Assembly (NCBI RefSeq): GCF_000757825.1 | Contig: NZ_CP009451.1 | Coordinates: 1,116,001-1,180,000, forward strand | Length of the DNA: 64,000 nt | Source of the DNA: Cedecea neteri | GTDB taxonomy: Bacteria; Pseudomonadota; Gammaproteobacteria; Enterobacterales; Enterobacteriaceae | Reading direction: 5' to 3' | Part shown: positions 12,053 through 24,300 of the stretch, piece after piece | How the letters are laid out: every line of letters starts with the position of its first letter | Numbering within the stretch: the stretch's first letter is position 1 | Notes under the pieces: model-generated | Databases searched by the model: none | The model's input: only the letters and a program-made list of their open reading frames with translations | What the model was told of the DNA's origin: nothing | Made by a program: the position numbers and the translations under genes

Positions 12053-13201
12053 TCAGGCGTGAGCCACCGGCGTAGGATGCTGACCGGCTTTGCGCAACAG
12101 CATCATCAGGTACACAAACGACACCGCGGCCATCATGATAAACAGCACGTTGTCCGAGTAATTCTGCATCAGCAGCGCGGTGATAGTTGGCCCAATCAGG
12201 CTGCCGATGGTGTAGCTCAGCAGCAGAGCCTGGTTCATCGCCACCAGCTGATGGCGTTCAATTCTTTCGCAGGCCCAGGCCATCGCAACCGGGTAAAGCG
12301 TGAAGCCAAACGCGCCCAGGACAAACAGCGCCGGCCCCATTGCGGCATTGCTGAGCATCGCCAGGCAGCCGAGGATCACCACAAAGACCTGAACGCGCAG
12401 CACCAGCAGGCGACCGTATTTATCCGCCAGACGCCCCATCGGCCACTGGCCAACGATGCCCGCGCTTATCATCAGCGCCATCCAGAAGCCGATGCCTGCA
12501 TCGCTTACGCCCTGATGGTTAAGGTAAAGCGGCATCAGGCCGTACAGCGAGCCGAGGACAATGCCGGACATGATGCAGCCGTTCACGCCCAGACGAGCCT
12601 GACGCAGGCGCAGCATCGGCCAGACCGGCGAGTTATCACGATGTTCATCGCCGTCGCTCACGATATGAGTGAACAGCAGCGGCAGGATAGCAGCCAGCAC
12701 CAGCGCGGTAGCCCACGGCAGCACGTTCATCAGCTCGGTGGAGAGTTTGCTGACCATCAGCTGACCGACGACCATCCCGATGTAATAGACGGTCATATAA
12801 GCGGCCAACAGGCGGCCGCGGTTGCGTGAGGTGCCGCTGCACATCAGCGCGCTTTCAACCACCACCCAAATCATGGCGCAGCCGACGCCGGCAACAAACC
12901 GCCAGACCATCCAGCTCCAGAAGCCCACCATCAGCCCGAGGCCAATACAGCCCACCGCAAAGATAACGGAGGCCAGATAGTAGCTGCGGTTAAACCCGTA
13001 ACGCTTAATCACCCACCCGGTAATCAACGTGCCCACCAGGTTACCGGTGAAGTACGCAGAGCCCACCATCCCGACCTGCCAGGTAGGAAGGTTATCGTGA
13101 GCCAGCCAAAGCGGGACGAGCGTGTTTAAAACCGCCATCGCCAGAGTCAGCAGCAGTAGCCCGCAAAGCAGCAGCAATACGGGGCGGGTATAGATGGTCA
13201 T
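12053..13201 (-). CDS. ycaD: MFS transporter YcaD
   Basis: Inner-membrane major facilitator superfamily protein of unknown substrate. The 382 residues show about twelve hydrophobic spans, with the inter-span 2-3 loop motif [14 protein letters not shown] and its second-half echo [11 protein letters not shown]. Length and sequence match E. coli YcaD. Promoter DNA lies in the 296-base gap to dmsC on the right. In E. coli ycaC separates it from dmsC; here that gene is absent. Confidence 0.93.
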   Translation of the reverse strand: MTIYTRPVLLLLCGLLLLTLAMAVLNTLVPLWLAHDNLPTWQVGMVGSAYFTGNLVGTLITGWVIKRYGFNRSYYLASVIFAVGCIGLGLMVGFWSWMVWRFVAGVGCAMIWVVVESALMCSGTSRNRGRLLAAYMTVYYIGMVVGQLMVSKLSTELMNVLPWATALVLAAILPLLFTHIVSDGDEHRDNSPVWPMLRLRQARLGVNGCIMSGIVLGSLYGLMPLYLNHQGVSDAGIGFWMALMISAGIVGQWPMGRLADKYGRLLVLRVQVFVVILGCLAMLSNAAMGPALFVLGAFGFTLYPVAMAWACERIERHQLVAMNQALLLSYTIGSLIGPTITALLMQNYSDNVLFIMMAAVSFVYLMMLLRKAGQHPTPVAHA

Positions 13202-13455
13202 GGGTGTCGAGCCGTGAGGAAGTGAACAAATTTGTGCGCATCATGCCACCGGCAAATGGATTGTCAATCCAGCAATAATGGGGGGTGAGAGGGGTTTTGG
13301 CGGGAACGATTTGAAAAACTTATCCTGCGAATAAGTGACCGGGGTCACGTAAATTGTATCTCCCTGTTTTTGATGCGATATAGCGAAAAGCAGGCCAAAA
13401 TGAGCAATGAAAAATTTCATGGATATTCAGGTGAGATTTTCTTATCTGAAAGCAT

Positions 13456-13481
13456 GAAAAAGCGCGCCCGTAGACGCGCTT
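13456..13481 (-). terminator. dmsABC terminator
   Basis: On the minus strand AAGCGCG, TCTACGGG and CGCGCTT followed by TTTC form a stem-loop 17 bases after the dmsC stop. The rest of the gap up to ycaD (13202-13455) holds no gene I can support. Confidence 0.75.
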
Positions 13482-13497
13482 ATAACTCAATGAAATG

Positions 13498-14358
13498 TTA
13501 ACTCGCGATCGCCATACCAACCGTCATATGCAGCCCGTAGAAGACGCCCCGACCAATGAGTTCACCGGCAAGCACAAACACCATTGCCAGCGTCAGCAGA
13601 CCAACGCCCGGACGATATCCTTTCAGCTGCGGCGCAATCCAGCAGACCAGCGCGAGGACCAGCAGAACCATCCGCCACGCCATCAGCGAGCCGTACTCCG
13701 GCACCAGCGCAGAAGCCTGCTGAATGGAGCTGTGCAGCGTTGCCAGCTCCATGCCCTGCATCAGCATAACAATCATGCTGACTACCAGCGCCAGCAGCGT
13801 GATGACCGGCAGAATACGCATCCCCCAGCCGCTAACGCCTGCCGCACGCAGCAGCAGGTAGCCAAGCAGTGGGCCGCCGATAAACATCGTCAGGAAGAAG
13901 TTCATCGGCGTCCAGACGCTAAACCAGGTTGGTACCGTATCGATTAAATACACCCGGCTCATCATCCAGACAAATACCACGCCCAGAATCATAGTCACCA
14001 CGGCCCAGGCTTTGCTGAGCGCCTGGGGCATTTTGCCGAGTACGGTCAACAGCCACCAGAAACCGCCCACGGCAAAGAATACCGAGCCGCTGGCAATTTC
14101 ATTACTCAACGCCGAGCTGCCGAGGCGATTCAGGGAGTTGAAGGCGCGCAAAGGTGAACCCAGGTGCAGTATAGAGGCGATGAAACCGACGCCCATCAGG
14201 ATCCAAAGCACAACCATCATCAGCTCGGCGCGCCTGCGGGTCGCCCTGTCGTTCACGCCGTAAAGCAATGCCAGCGCCATAACGATAAACCCGCCCGCAA
14301 CGCACTGGCCCAGTACCGTAAAGACCATCAGCGGCCATTCATGCCATCCGTTTCCCAT
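13498..14358 (-). CDS. dmsC: anaerobic DMSO reductase, membrane anchor subunit C
   Basis: Integral membrane subunit that anchors DmsAB and oxidises menaquinol. The 286 residues have about eight hydrophobic spans, starting MGNGWHEWPLMVFT and ending FYGLHMTVGMAIAS as in E. coli. The ATG at 14358, one base from the dmsB stop, is used; an in-frame start 15 codons upstream lies inside dmsB and adds no homology. It is the last gene of dmsABC and followed by a terminator. Confidence 0.97.
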   Translation of the reverse strand: MGNGWHEWPLMVFTVLGQCVAGGFIVMALALLYGVNDRATRRRAELMMVVLWILMGVGFIASILHLGSPLRAFNSLNRLGSSALSNEIASGSVFFAVGGFWWLLTVLGKMPQALSKAWAVVTMILGVVFVWMMSRVYLIDTVPTWFSVWTPMNFFLTMFIGGPLLGYLLLRAAGVSGWGMRILPVITLLALVVSMIVMLMQGMELATLHSSIQQASALVPEYGSLMAWRMVLLVLALVCWIAPQLKGYRPGVGLLTLAMVFVLAGELIGRGVFYGLHMTVGMAIAS

Positions 14359-14359
14359 C

Positions 14360-14977
14360 TCACACCTCCTTCGGGTTGGCCAGATAACCGCTGGTATCCC
14401 CACTTGGGCGGCTGTTGGCGTTAGGTTTAATCACGATGTTAGGTTTTGTGAAGTGCGATGCTGGCAGCGGGGCAATAGCGGCCTGAGTACCGTACTTTTT
14501 GCGTAACTCGTCGATAGGTGCTAAATCCAGCGCACGCAGCGGGCAGGACTCTACGCAGATCGGCTTTTTCCCCTCGGCAACGCGCTCGTAGCAGCCGTCG
14601 CACTTGGTCATGTGGCCTTTCTCTTCGTTGTACTGAGGCGCGCCGTACGGACACGCCATATGGCAGTAGCGGCAGCCGATACAAACGTCTTCGTTCACCA
14701 CCACAAAGCCATCTTCGCGCTTATGCATTGCGCCGCTCGGGCAGACCTTAGTACAGGCCGGATCTTCACAGTGGTTACAAGAGATAGAAAGATAGTAGGC
14801 GAAGACATCCTGGTGGAATACGCCGTTATCCTCCTGCCAGTTGCCGCCCGCATATTCATAAATGCGACGATAGCTCACGTCCGGAGTCAGGTTCTTAAAA
14901 TCCTTGCACGCCAGTTCACAGGTTTTGCAGCCGGTGCAGCGACTGGAGTCGATATAAAAGCCATATTGGGTTGTCAT
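14360..14977 (-). CDS. dmsB: anaerobic DMSO reductase, iron-sulfur subunit B
   Basis: Electron-transfer subunit carrying four [4Fe-4S] clusters between DmsC and DmsA. The 205 residues contain the cysteine groups CTGCKTCELAC (17-27), CEDPACTKVC, CIGCRYCHMAC and CDGCYE, the standard DMSO reductase/NrfC-type pattern. The length equals E. coli DmsB. It lies 10 bases after dmsA. Confidence 0.98.
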   Translation of the reverse strand: MTTQYGFYIDSSRCTGCKTCELACKDFKNLTPDVSYRRIYEYAGGNWQEDNGVFHQDVFAYYLSISCNHCEDPACTKVCPSGAMHKREDGFVVVNEDVCIGCRYCHMACPYGAPQYNEEKGHMTKCDGCYERVAEGKKPICVESCPLRALDLAPIDELRKKYGTQAAIAPLPASHFTKPNIVIKPNANSRPSGDTSGYLANPKEV

Positions 14978-14987
14978 TTACTGCTCC

Positions 14988-17429
14988 TTACGCCTTTTCA
15001 ACCTGGACCAGGTTACTGTGGGATGGATTACCTTTTGCCAGCGGCGACGGGCGCTGAGTGGTCAGCACGTTGATGCTTCCCGCCCGGTCTACCTTGTTGG
15101 CATCCGGGCTATACCAGGCTCCTTCCCCTAAGGCGACAACGCCAGGAATGATGCGTGGCGTAACTTTGGCGTTAATGCGTACTTCCCCACGGTCGTTGAA
15201 AATACGGACTTCATCACCATTGGCGATGCCGCGCTGTTTTGCATCGAGCGGGTTGATCCACATCTCCTGACGACAGGCGGCCTTCAACACGTCAACGTTG
15301 CCGTAGGTTGAGTGAGTACGGGCCTTATAGTGGAAGCCGGTCAACTGCAGCGGCCATTTCTCCGCCAGCGGATCGCCCACGTTCTCGAAGCCGGCGCTAT
15401 AGACCGGCAGCGGATCGATAACGTCGCCTTCAGGTAGTTCCCATGCGGCGGCAATCTCAGCCAGCTGCGCGGAGTAGATTTCAATCTTGCCGGACGGCGT
15501 GGTTAACGGATTCGCCTGCGGATTTTCACGGAAGGCTTTGTAGGCCACGTGATGCCCTTCCGGGTCACGCTTTTTGAACATTCCCTGCTGGCGGAACTCG
15601 TCAAAACTCGGCAACTCAGGGATCGCTTTCTGGGACTGAGCGTAAAGGTGACGCATCCAGCCTTCCTGAGTTCGCCCTTCGGTAAACGCAGGCTCCACGC
15701 CCATGCGCTTCGCAAGTTCGGTGGTCATCTCATAGATGGTTTTGCATTCAAACCGAGGCTTGATGGCCTGCTCAGCGAAGATAACGTAAGACATGTTGCC
15801 GCAGGAGGCATCAAGGCAGAAATCCATCTGCTCGGAAGCCGTGCAGTCCGGGAGCAGAATATCGGCGTATTTCGCAGAGGAAGTCATGTGGTTGTCGATA
15901 ACCACAATCATCTCGCACTTCTTGTCATCCTGCAGAATGTCGTGGGTGCGGTTGATCTGGGAATGCTGGTTAATCAGGCAGTTACCGGCATAGTTCCAGA
16001 CCATTTTGATAGGCACATCTAACTTATCTTTGCCGCGTACGCCGTCACGTGTGGCCGTCATTTCGGCCCCGCGATCGATAGCGTCAGTCCACATAAACAT
16101 TGAGATGCTGGTCTGAACAGGGTTTTCCAGCGTTGGCATACGAACGAACGGCAAACTATAGGAACCTTCGCGCGCCCCGCTGTTACCGCCGTGAATACCG
16201 ACGTTACCGGTCAGGATAGAAAGCATGGCGATTGCGCGGGAAACCAGCTCGCCGTTGGAGTGACGCTGCGGCCCCCAGCCCTGGCTGATAAAGGCCGGTT
16301 TCGCGCTGCCGATTTCACGGGCGAGTTTGATAATGCGATCGACCGGTATTCCGGTTATCTGCGAGGCCCATTCAGGTGTTTTAGCTACGCCATCTACGCC
16401 CTGACCGAGTATGTAAGCCTTATAGTGCCCATTGTGCGGTGCACCCGCTGGCAGCGTTTTGTCATCGTAGCCTACGCAGTATTTATCCAGGAAAGCCTGG
16501 TCGACGAGGTCTTCATTTATCATCACCCACGCCAGCGCGGAGATCAGCGCCGCATCGGTACCTGGGCGAATAGGGATCCACTCATCTTCGCGCCCCGCGC
16601 CGGTATCGGTATAGCGCGGGTCGATAATAATCATTCGTGCGTTGGATTTCTGGCGAGCCTGCTCGAGATAATAGGTTACCCCGCCGCCGCTCATACGAGT
16701 TTCGCCGGGGTTGTTACCAAACAACACCACCAGCTTGCTGTTTTCGATATCAGACGGACTGTTGCCGTCCGCCCAGCCGCCGTAGGTGTAGTTCAGGCCC
16801 GCGGCGATCTGCGCCGTGGAATAGTCACCATAGTGGTTGAGATAACCGCCGCAGCAGTTCATCAGGCGCGCAATCAGCGTGGAGCCCGGTGGCCAGGAGC
16901 GCGTCATGGTCCCGCCCAGCGTGCCCGTGCCGTAGTTCAGGTAGATAGCTTCGTTGCCATACTCTTTGATGATGCCTTTCATGCTATTGGCAATGGTGTC
17001 GAATGCTTCATCCCAGCTGATGCGTTCAAACTTACCTTCGCCACGAGCACCTACGCGCTTCATCGGATATTTGAGGCGGTCGGCATTGTAGACACGGCGG
17101 CGCATTGAACGGCCACGCAGGCAGGCACGAACCTGATGTAAACCTTCGTAGTCATCATCACCGGTGTTATCGGTTTCAACGTATTTAATTTCGCCGTCCA
17201 CCACATGCATACGCAGCGGGCAGCGGCTGCCGCAGTTCACCGTACAGGCGCTCCAGACCACTTTCTCATCGCCACCGGGGTTTACGGCGGGGTCGGCAAA
17301 GGCGAATCTGGAAAAGGGAAGCGAGAAGGCGCTAGTTGCAGCAGCTAAACCACCGATTGCCGTGGTTTGGACCAGCTTACGACGGCTGACCTCTGCCGCG
17401 AGGATCGCGTTAGGGGTTTTATCAGTCAT
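14988..17429 (-). CDS. dmsA: anaerobic DMSO reductase, catalytic subunit A
   Basis: Molybdopterin enzyme reducing dimethyl sulfoxide and related N- and S-oxides as terminal electron acceptors. The 813 residues start with a twin-arginine signal: SRRKLV at 15-20, a hydrophobic stretch and a cut near FAFA (about 42-45). Cys62, Cys66, Cys70 and Cys103 are spaced for the FS0 iron-sulfur cluster, and the serine in GTMTRSW (Ser178) is placed to be the Mo ligand. It opens the leftward dmsABC operon and has an FNR site upstream. Confidence 0.98.
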   Translation of the reverse strand: MTDKTPNAILAAEVSRRKLVQTTAIGGLAAATSAFSLPFSRFAFADPAVNPGGDEKVVWSACTVNCGSRCPLRMHVVDGEIKYVETDNTGDDDYEGLHQVRACLRGRSMRRRVYNADRLKYPMKRVGARGEGKFERISWDEAFDTIANSMKGIIKEYGNEAIYLNYGTGTLGGTMTRSWPPGSTLIARLMNCCGGYLNHYGDYSTAQIAAGLNYTYGGWADGNSPSDIENSKLVVLFGNNPGETRMSGGGVTYYLEQARQKSNARMIIIDPRYTDTGAGREDEWIPIRPGTDAALISALAWVMINEDLVDQAFLDKYCVGYDDKTLPAGAPHNGHYKAYILGQGVDGVAKTPEWASQITGIPVDRIIKLAREIGSAKPAFISQGWGPQRHSNGELVSRAIAMLSILTGNVGIHGGNSGAREGSYSLPFVRMPTLENPVQTSISMFMWTDAIDRGAEMTATRDGVRGKDKLDVPIKMVWNYAGNCLINQHSQINRTHDILQDDKKCEMIVVIDNHMTSSAKYADILLPDCTASEQMDFCLDASCGNMSYVIFAEQAIKPRFECKTIYEMTTELAKRMGVEPAFTEGRTQEGWMRHLYAQSQKAIPELPSFDEFRQQGMFKKRDPEGHHVAYKAFRENPQANPLTTPSGKIEIYSAQLAEIAAAWELPEGDVIDPLPVYSAGFENVGDPLAEKWPLQLTGFHYKARTHSTYGNVDVLKAACRQEMWINPLDAKQRGIANGDEVRIFNDRGEVRINAKVTPRIIPGVVALGEGAWYSPDANKVDRAGSINVLTTQRPSPLAKGNPSHSNLVQVEKA

Positions 17430-17700
17430 AGTGACCTACTTGTTTTGCTCACAGTTAAAATAAGCTGACAGCGGCAACGCGGGCTGAGAGCCCACATGCC
17501 GCTGCGCAGTTAAAGTTGAAAGGGGTGTCCGGTTAATATTTGTTGGAGGATTGACCTGGCCGCGTCACGCCTTGTGAAGCACGGTCGTCAAATGATGATT
17601 AGCTGAAAGTTTTAATTGAACTATCATCACCCGCTTTCCGGGGAGCAATAATACTTATTTGGGAGTAGGGGTTATTGTCTGGTATCAAGAAAGGCGGTGT
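17430..17700 (-). promoter_or_regulatory. dmsA promoter with class II FNR site
   Basis: On the minus strand TTGATACCAGACAA (17675-17688) fits the FNR consensus with one half perfect, and is nearly the site described upstream of E. coli dmsA. A -10-like TATTAT (17648-17653) lies with its centre 31 bases downstream, the class II spacing, predicting a transcript start near 17641 and a leader of about 210 bases. The leader itself has no gene. NarL sites, expected for nitrate repression, could not be assigned by eye. Confidence 0.75.
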
Positions 17701-17725
17701 TGGCGGAAAGGGCCTGGCTTTCGGC

Positions 17726-17752
17726 ATAAAAAAAGCGCCCTAAGGCGCTTTT
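17726..17752 (-). terminator. serS terminator
   Basis: On the minus strand AAGCGCC, TTAG and GGCGCTT followed by a run of T residues form an intrinsic terminator 23 bases after the serS stop. Confidence 0.9.
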
Positions 17753-17774
17753 CTGGTTGGTTACAAACGGTTGA

Positions 17775-19094
<1,320 letters not shown>

Positions 19095-19162
19095 TTATAG
19101 GGAGTGCGGCCACAGCCTGCGGCCGCTTTGGTAGTCTTGCTAACCTTACCGCAACGTCTGCA

Positions 19163-20506
19163 TTAGCGGTAGCGTTTTGTGGGGCTTTTATGATCCTGCT
19201 CGGTAAGCCAGGCTAGCTTTTCGCCAATCTTACCTTCCAGGCCTCTGCTGGTCGGCCGGTAGTAGCGTGTTTGTGCCATTTCAGGCGGGAAGTACTCTTC
19301 CCCGGCAGCATAGGCGTTCGGCTCATCGTGAGCGTAACGGTATTCCTGGCCATACCCCATTTCTTTCATCAGCTTCGTAGGGGCATTGCGCAGATGAACG
19401 GGAACGTCATAATCAGGGCGCTCACGCGCATCCGCCATTGCGGCCTTGAATGCGGTGTAAACTGCGTTACTTTTCGGCGCGCAGGCCAGATAAACAATTG
19501 CCTGGGCAATCGCTCTCTCCCCTTCGGCCGGCCCTACGCGGGTGAAACAATCCCAGGCGCTAATTGCCACCTGCATACCTCTTGGGTCGGCATTACCCAC
19601 GTCTTCCGAAGCGATGGCCAGCAAACGCCGGGCAACGTAAAGCGGGTCGCCGCCTGCGCTAATAATGCGGGCGTACCAGTAAAGGGCGGCGTCAGGCGAG
19701 GAGCCACGAATAGATTTATGCACCGCCGAAATAAGGTCATAAAAACGGTCGCCTTTATTATCAAAGCGAGCGCTGCGTTCGCCGGCAATCTCGGTCAGCA
19801 ACTGAGTCTGTAAAACACGATTGCCGCTGGCGTCTGTCTCGGCCATGTCCGCCATCATTTCCAGCGTATTCAGCGCCCGACGCGCATCACCGTTCACCAG
19901 TTCAGCAATGGCTTTTCGCGTCTCGTCCGGCAGCACAATATTTTGCCCGCCGTAGCCCCGCTCTTTATCGCTCATCGCCTGCTCGAGCACCTGCTCGATG
20001 TCCGCTACGGTGAGGGATTTCAGCAGATAAACACGGGCACGGGAAAGGAGCGCCGAGTTCAGCTCAAACGAAGGGTTTTCGGTCGTCGCGCCAATAAAGG
20101 TGATGGTGCCGTCTTCAATGTGCGGCAGAAAAGCATCCTGCTGGCTTTTATTGAAGCGGTGAACTTCGTCCACAAACAGGATGGTACGCCGCCCGGCATT
20201 GCGGTTTTGCCGCGCTCGCTCGATGGCTTCGCGGATCTCTTTCACGCCAGAGGTTACCGCTGAAATACGCTCGACGTCCGCGTTTGCATAGCGGGCAATC
20301 ACTTCTGCTAAGGTGGTTTTACCGGTTCCCGGCGGCCCCCAGAGGATCATGGAATGCAGATGGCCTGCTTCAATGGCCCTGGGCAGCGGTTTTCCGTCAG
20401 CCAGCAGATGCTGCTGCCCGATATACTGGGCCAGGTTTTCTGGCCGCATACGCGCGGCCAGCGGCTGGAAGGTATTATCTGAAAAATCGAGCGACAGGTT
20501 GCTCAC
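19163..20506 (-). CDS. rarA: replication-associated recombination protein A
   Basis: AAA+ ATPase of the RarA/Mgs1/WRNIP1 family acting at stalled replication forks. The 447 residues contain Walker [10 protein letters not shown] (about 57-65), Walker [10 protein letters not shown] and sensor [10 protein letters not shown], followed by the C-terminal tetramerisation region. The start is GTG at 20506, 8 bases after the lolA stop, with an AGAGG site spanning the lolA end; the next sequence [17 protein letters not shown] is that of E. coli. Translation is probably coupled to lolA. Confidence 0.97.
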   Translation of the reverse strand: MSNLSLDFSDNTFQPLAARMRPENLAQYIGQQHLLADGKPLPRAIEAGHLHSMILWGPPGTGKTTLAEVIARYANADVERISAVTSGVKEIREAIERARQNRNAGRRTILFVDEVHRFNKSQQDAFLPHIEDGTITFIGATTENPSFELNSALLSRARVYLLKSLTVADIEQVLEQAMSDKERGYGGQNIVLPDETRKAIAELVNGDARRALNTLEMMADMAETDASGNRVLQTQLLTEIAGERSARFDNKGDRFYDLISAVHKSIRGSSPDAALYWYARIISAGGDPLYVARRLLAIASEDVGNADPRGMQVAISAWDCFTRVGPAEGERAIAQAIVYLACAPKSNAVYTAFKAAMADARERPDYDVPVHLRNAPTKLMKEMGYGQEYRYAHDEPNAYAAGEEYFPPEMAQTRYYRPTSRGLEGKIGEKLAWLTEQDHKSPTKRYR

Positions 20507-20514
20507 TCAAGCCT

Positions 20515-21126
20515 CTATTTACGTTGGTCGTCCACCGTGACGCCTTTTGGCGGGGTGAACGTAAACTTACCGGCATCCACAGCACCGTTTTGCTGAGCCT
20601 TCAAAGTATAGCTGCTGCGCTGGTCGTCCTGCTCCACCGCGCTGAACTGATGAATTGTGCCGTCGCGGCCCACGTTAATGGTGAACTGTTTCAGGTTGCC
20701 CGAGCTGCTTTTTGGCGTCAGCACAAAATCATCGCCGTTCTGTTTGATGTTGTACTGCTTCCAGTCGCTGGACTGGTTGCGGGCAATCAGCATAAACGGC
20801 GTATTGCCGGTGGCGTCTTTCAGCCAGGTTGCCGTGACCTGCTCGACAAACGGGTTGTAGAACCACAGGGTTTTGCCGTCGGACACCAGGATGCTTTCAT
20901 CAGGCTGGGTCATGTGCCAGTTAAACAGGTTTGGACGTTTAACCCACAGGTCGCCCTGGCCTTCCTGCACCGCAGCCCCGCTGCCATCGGTGACTTTCTG
21001 GGTGAAGCTGGCATGGAAGCTACCGACTTTATCGAGACGACCCTGCAGATCGCCCGCAGCGTCAGCCCAGGCTCCGGTTGCGGTCATCGCGGATAATAGC
21101 GCACAGGCAATTACGATTTTTTTCAT
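20515..21126 (-). CDS. lolA: outer-membrane lipoprotein carrier protein
   Basis: Periplasmic chaperone that takes lipoproteins from LolCDE and hands them to LolB. The 203 residues begin with a signal peptide, [21 protein letters not shown], cut before DAAGDL, and continue with the beta-rich LolA fold, ending [15 protein letters not shown]. The ATG at 21126 gives the family length; a longer frame adds 41 unrelated residues. It lies between ftsK and rarA and is essential in E. coli. Confidence 0.98.
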   Translation of the reverse strand: MKKIVIACALLSAMTATGAWADAAGDLQGRLDKVGSFHASFTQKVTDGSGAAVQEGQGDLWVKRPNLFNWHMTQPDESILVSDGKTLWFYNPFVEQVTATWLKDATGNTPFMLIARNQSSDWKQYNIKQNGDDFVLTPKSSSGNLKQFTINVGRDGTIHQFSAVEQDDQRSSYTLKAQQNGAVDAGKFTFTPPKGVTVDDQRK

Positions 21127-21245
21127 TATGTTCCCTCTGGATGCATTGACCACCTGACGATGGCGCTTCTGCTGCTCACTGTAGTGAAGTCTTTGGCTAC
21201 CGCAACAGAAGAATAAGCTGATTTTCCGGTAATTTACCCATCTTT

Positions 21246-21273
21246 GCAAAAAGAGCCGCGTGTGCGGCTCTTA
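21246..21273 (-). terminator. ftsK terminator
   Basis: On the minus strand AAGAGCCGC, ACAC and GCGGCTCTT followed by TTTGC form a perfect 9 bp stem 30 bases after the ftsK stop, separating it from lolA. Confidence 0.85.
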
Positions 21274-21302
21274 TTCACTCAGTAGGTTCGCACTCAGCCG
21301 AA

Positions 21303-24300
21303 TTACTCAAACTGAGGCGGAGCAAGAACTTCGCGGTTACCGTTGTGCCCCTGTGGACTCACGATCCCCTGCGCTTCCATTTGCTCAACGATCCTCGCCG
21401 CACGGTTGTAGCCAATGCGGAACTGGCGCTGTACGCCGGAGATGGATGCTTTACGTTTCTCAACCACGAAAGCGACTGCCTGATCGAACAGCGGATCCAG
21501 CTCTTCATCGCCGTCCATACCACCGCCGCTGCCGTCGCCGCTGCCTTCATCATCGGTAATACCGGTAATGTATTGCGGACGACCGCGGGCTTTCCAGTCC
21601 TGAACCACCGCATGAACTTCTTCATCGCGGACAAAGGCACCGTGTACACGAATCGGCGTCGTAGAGTTTGGCGCAGAGTAAAGCATATCCCCCATGCCCA
21701 GCAGGGATTCCGCGCCGCCCTGGTCAAGGATGGTGCGTGAGTCAATTTTGCTCGACACCGTAAACGCGATACGGGTTGGAATGTTGGCTTTGATAAGGCC
21801 AGTAATGACGTCAACCGATGGGCGCTGGGTTGCCAGAACGAGGTGAATACCGGCCGCACGTGCTTTTTGTGCCAGACGGGCAATCAGCTCTTCAACCTTT
21901 TTGCCTACCGTCATCATCAGGTCGGCAAACTCGTCCACCAGCACCACGATATACGGCAGTTTTTCCAGCACAGGATGGGTAGCATCCATGCTGTCGCCAG
22001 GTTTCCAGAACGGATCGGGAATCGGACGCCCCATACGCTCGGCTTCCAGCACACGCTCGTTGTAGCCTGCCAGGTTACGCACGCCAAGCGCGGACATCAG
22101 CTTATAGCGGCGCTCCATCTCGTTCACGCTCCAGCGCAGGGCATTCGCGGCATCCTTCATGTCTGTAACCACTTCGGTCAGCAGATGCGGGATCCCTTCG
22201 TACACCGACAGCTCAAGCATTTTCGGATCGATCATGATGAAGCGAACTTCTTCCGGCGTCGCTTTGTACAGCATGCTGATGATCATGGCGTTCACGCCAA
22301 CCGACTTACCGGAACCGGTCGTACCGGCCACCAGCAGATGAGGCATCTTCGCCAGATCTGCGACCACCGGCTCACCGCCGATGTCTTTCCCGAGAACCAC
22401 GGTCAACGGAGAGCTGTTGTCGCGGAATTTAGCGCAGTCGAGCACTTCACGCAGGTAAACGGTCTGACGTTTTTTGTTCGGCAGTTCAAGGCCAACGTAC
22501 GGTTTGCCCGGAATAACCTCAACCACACGCACGGCAACGGTCGACAGCGAGCGCGCCAGGTCACGGGAAAGGTTCGAAATACGCGCAGCCTTCACGCCCG
22601 GAGCCAAATCCAGCTCGAAACGTGTGATGACCGGACCCGGAGAATAATCCACCACGTCGGCTTTAATGCGGTAATCCGCCAGACGGGCTTCCACCAGACG
22701 AGCCATCTGCTCCATCGCAAAGGTATCTACCGGCTCAACTTCAGTTGGAGGTGAAGTCAGCAGATCCAGTGACGGCAGCGGCGTAGTGGGTTTCTGAAGC
22801 GGACGATCGTCGCCGTTACGCATCAGGAACGGGTGGATCAGGCTCTCTTTTGGCTCAGGTGCGGCAGGCTGATGCTGCGTCGCCTGAGCATACTGGGCTG
22901 GCTGAGCAACCGGCTGGCTGTGTTGAACCGGCTGAGATACAGGCTCAAAGCTCGGCGTGAACAGCGGCTCGCTCGGCGTATCATCCACCAGCTCTTTCAG
23001 CGATGACTGGAAATCAAAATCATCCAGTGAGAACGGAGCGTTATTTTGCTGTGGCTGCTCGCTGTAGCGCTGCTGTTGCTGCGCAGCGAACTGACGCGCA
23101 AGTTCAGCTTCTTCCGCTTCCGCCCGATCTTCTTCAGACCAGGTTTCGTCTTCGAACTCTTCGCCATAGCGCTGCTGTTGCTGGGCCGCAAACTGGCGGG
23201 CCAGCTCGTGCTGCTGCAGCGCATCGTTTTCATCGCCATAATCGTCGTCGGACTGCTGGCTCTCCGCCAGTCGGGCCTGCTCTTCGGCCATGCGCTGGGA
23301 AGGCAGTTTTATCCCATAAGACGCCAGCTCACGGCGAGTCGGGACACGTACCCGATTCGGACGCGGCAGTTGAGGACCAATGCCTTCTTTTACCTGAGGA
23401 CGCGGAGCATCGCTGGCAATGCTGAATACCGGTGAAAATGCCGCCGCTCCAGCCGCAATTTTTGCCGCCTGCTGCACGCCCGATGCAGTTTGGGTCACGT
23501 CCGGCACCGGCATTTCAGGCGCCGTTAACGGGGCTGAAACTGGCGCTGGGGTCGGGATCGTTGGCTGAACAGGCTCAGGCACCGCAGGTGTTGCTGGCGC
23601 ATAGTTATAAGGATCGGGCTTCGGCTCATTAACGGGCTGATACCAGGCCGCAAGCTGCTCACGTTCACGGGCGCGCTTCTCTTCCACTTCTTCAAAGTGG
23701 TACATCGGCGGGCGAACGTATTTCACCTCTTCTACCGGCTCTGGCGTCGGCTGTGGCTCTGCGAATGGCTGAGCCGCAGGCGCAACAGGTTCAGCCCAGC
23801 TTTGATGGATCTCATGCGGAACTTGCTGCTGTACGCTTGCTGGATGCGGAGAAGTGTAATGATCCGGAGCAGGAGCAATAACCGGCTCTGGCGTGACCAT
23901 TGTCGGCGCTGGTTCCCATGCAATCGCGGGGGCAGCGGGCTCGGCCTCAACGACTGGAGCCGGTGTGGATACCGGAGGCATTGGCGCAACCGGCGGCACA
24001 GGTGCTGCCCACGACTGGTTAGCGGTCGTTGCCGCAGCGGCCGCAGCAATCGGCTCAACGGCAGAATGCCCGCTGAACAGCGGATCGTATTCTTGCTCTT
24101 CCGGCAGCGTCGCTTTGTGCCCGGAGAACAGCACATCGTTCGGGTCGGCCTCTACGCCACGCGCGCTGAACAGGACGTCGTCTTCTGCATCGTCCATCCG
24201 CTTGCCGGAGAACAACGCTGCATCCGTTTTGCGGCCGTTAGGGTTAGCAAACTTCTGCGACAGACGCTGCTTACGTGCAAGCGCCCCGCGTAAAATACGC

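Noticed and set aside
13320..13520. 66-codon frame between ycaD and dmsC
   Set aside because: It contains the dmsC terminator and has no homology or ribosome-binding site.
23064..23204. Direct repeats that could suggest a CRISPR or tandem array
   Set aside because: Only two copies, in frame in the FtsK linker, with imperfect DNA identity.
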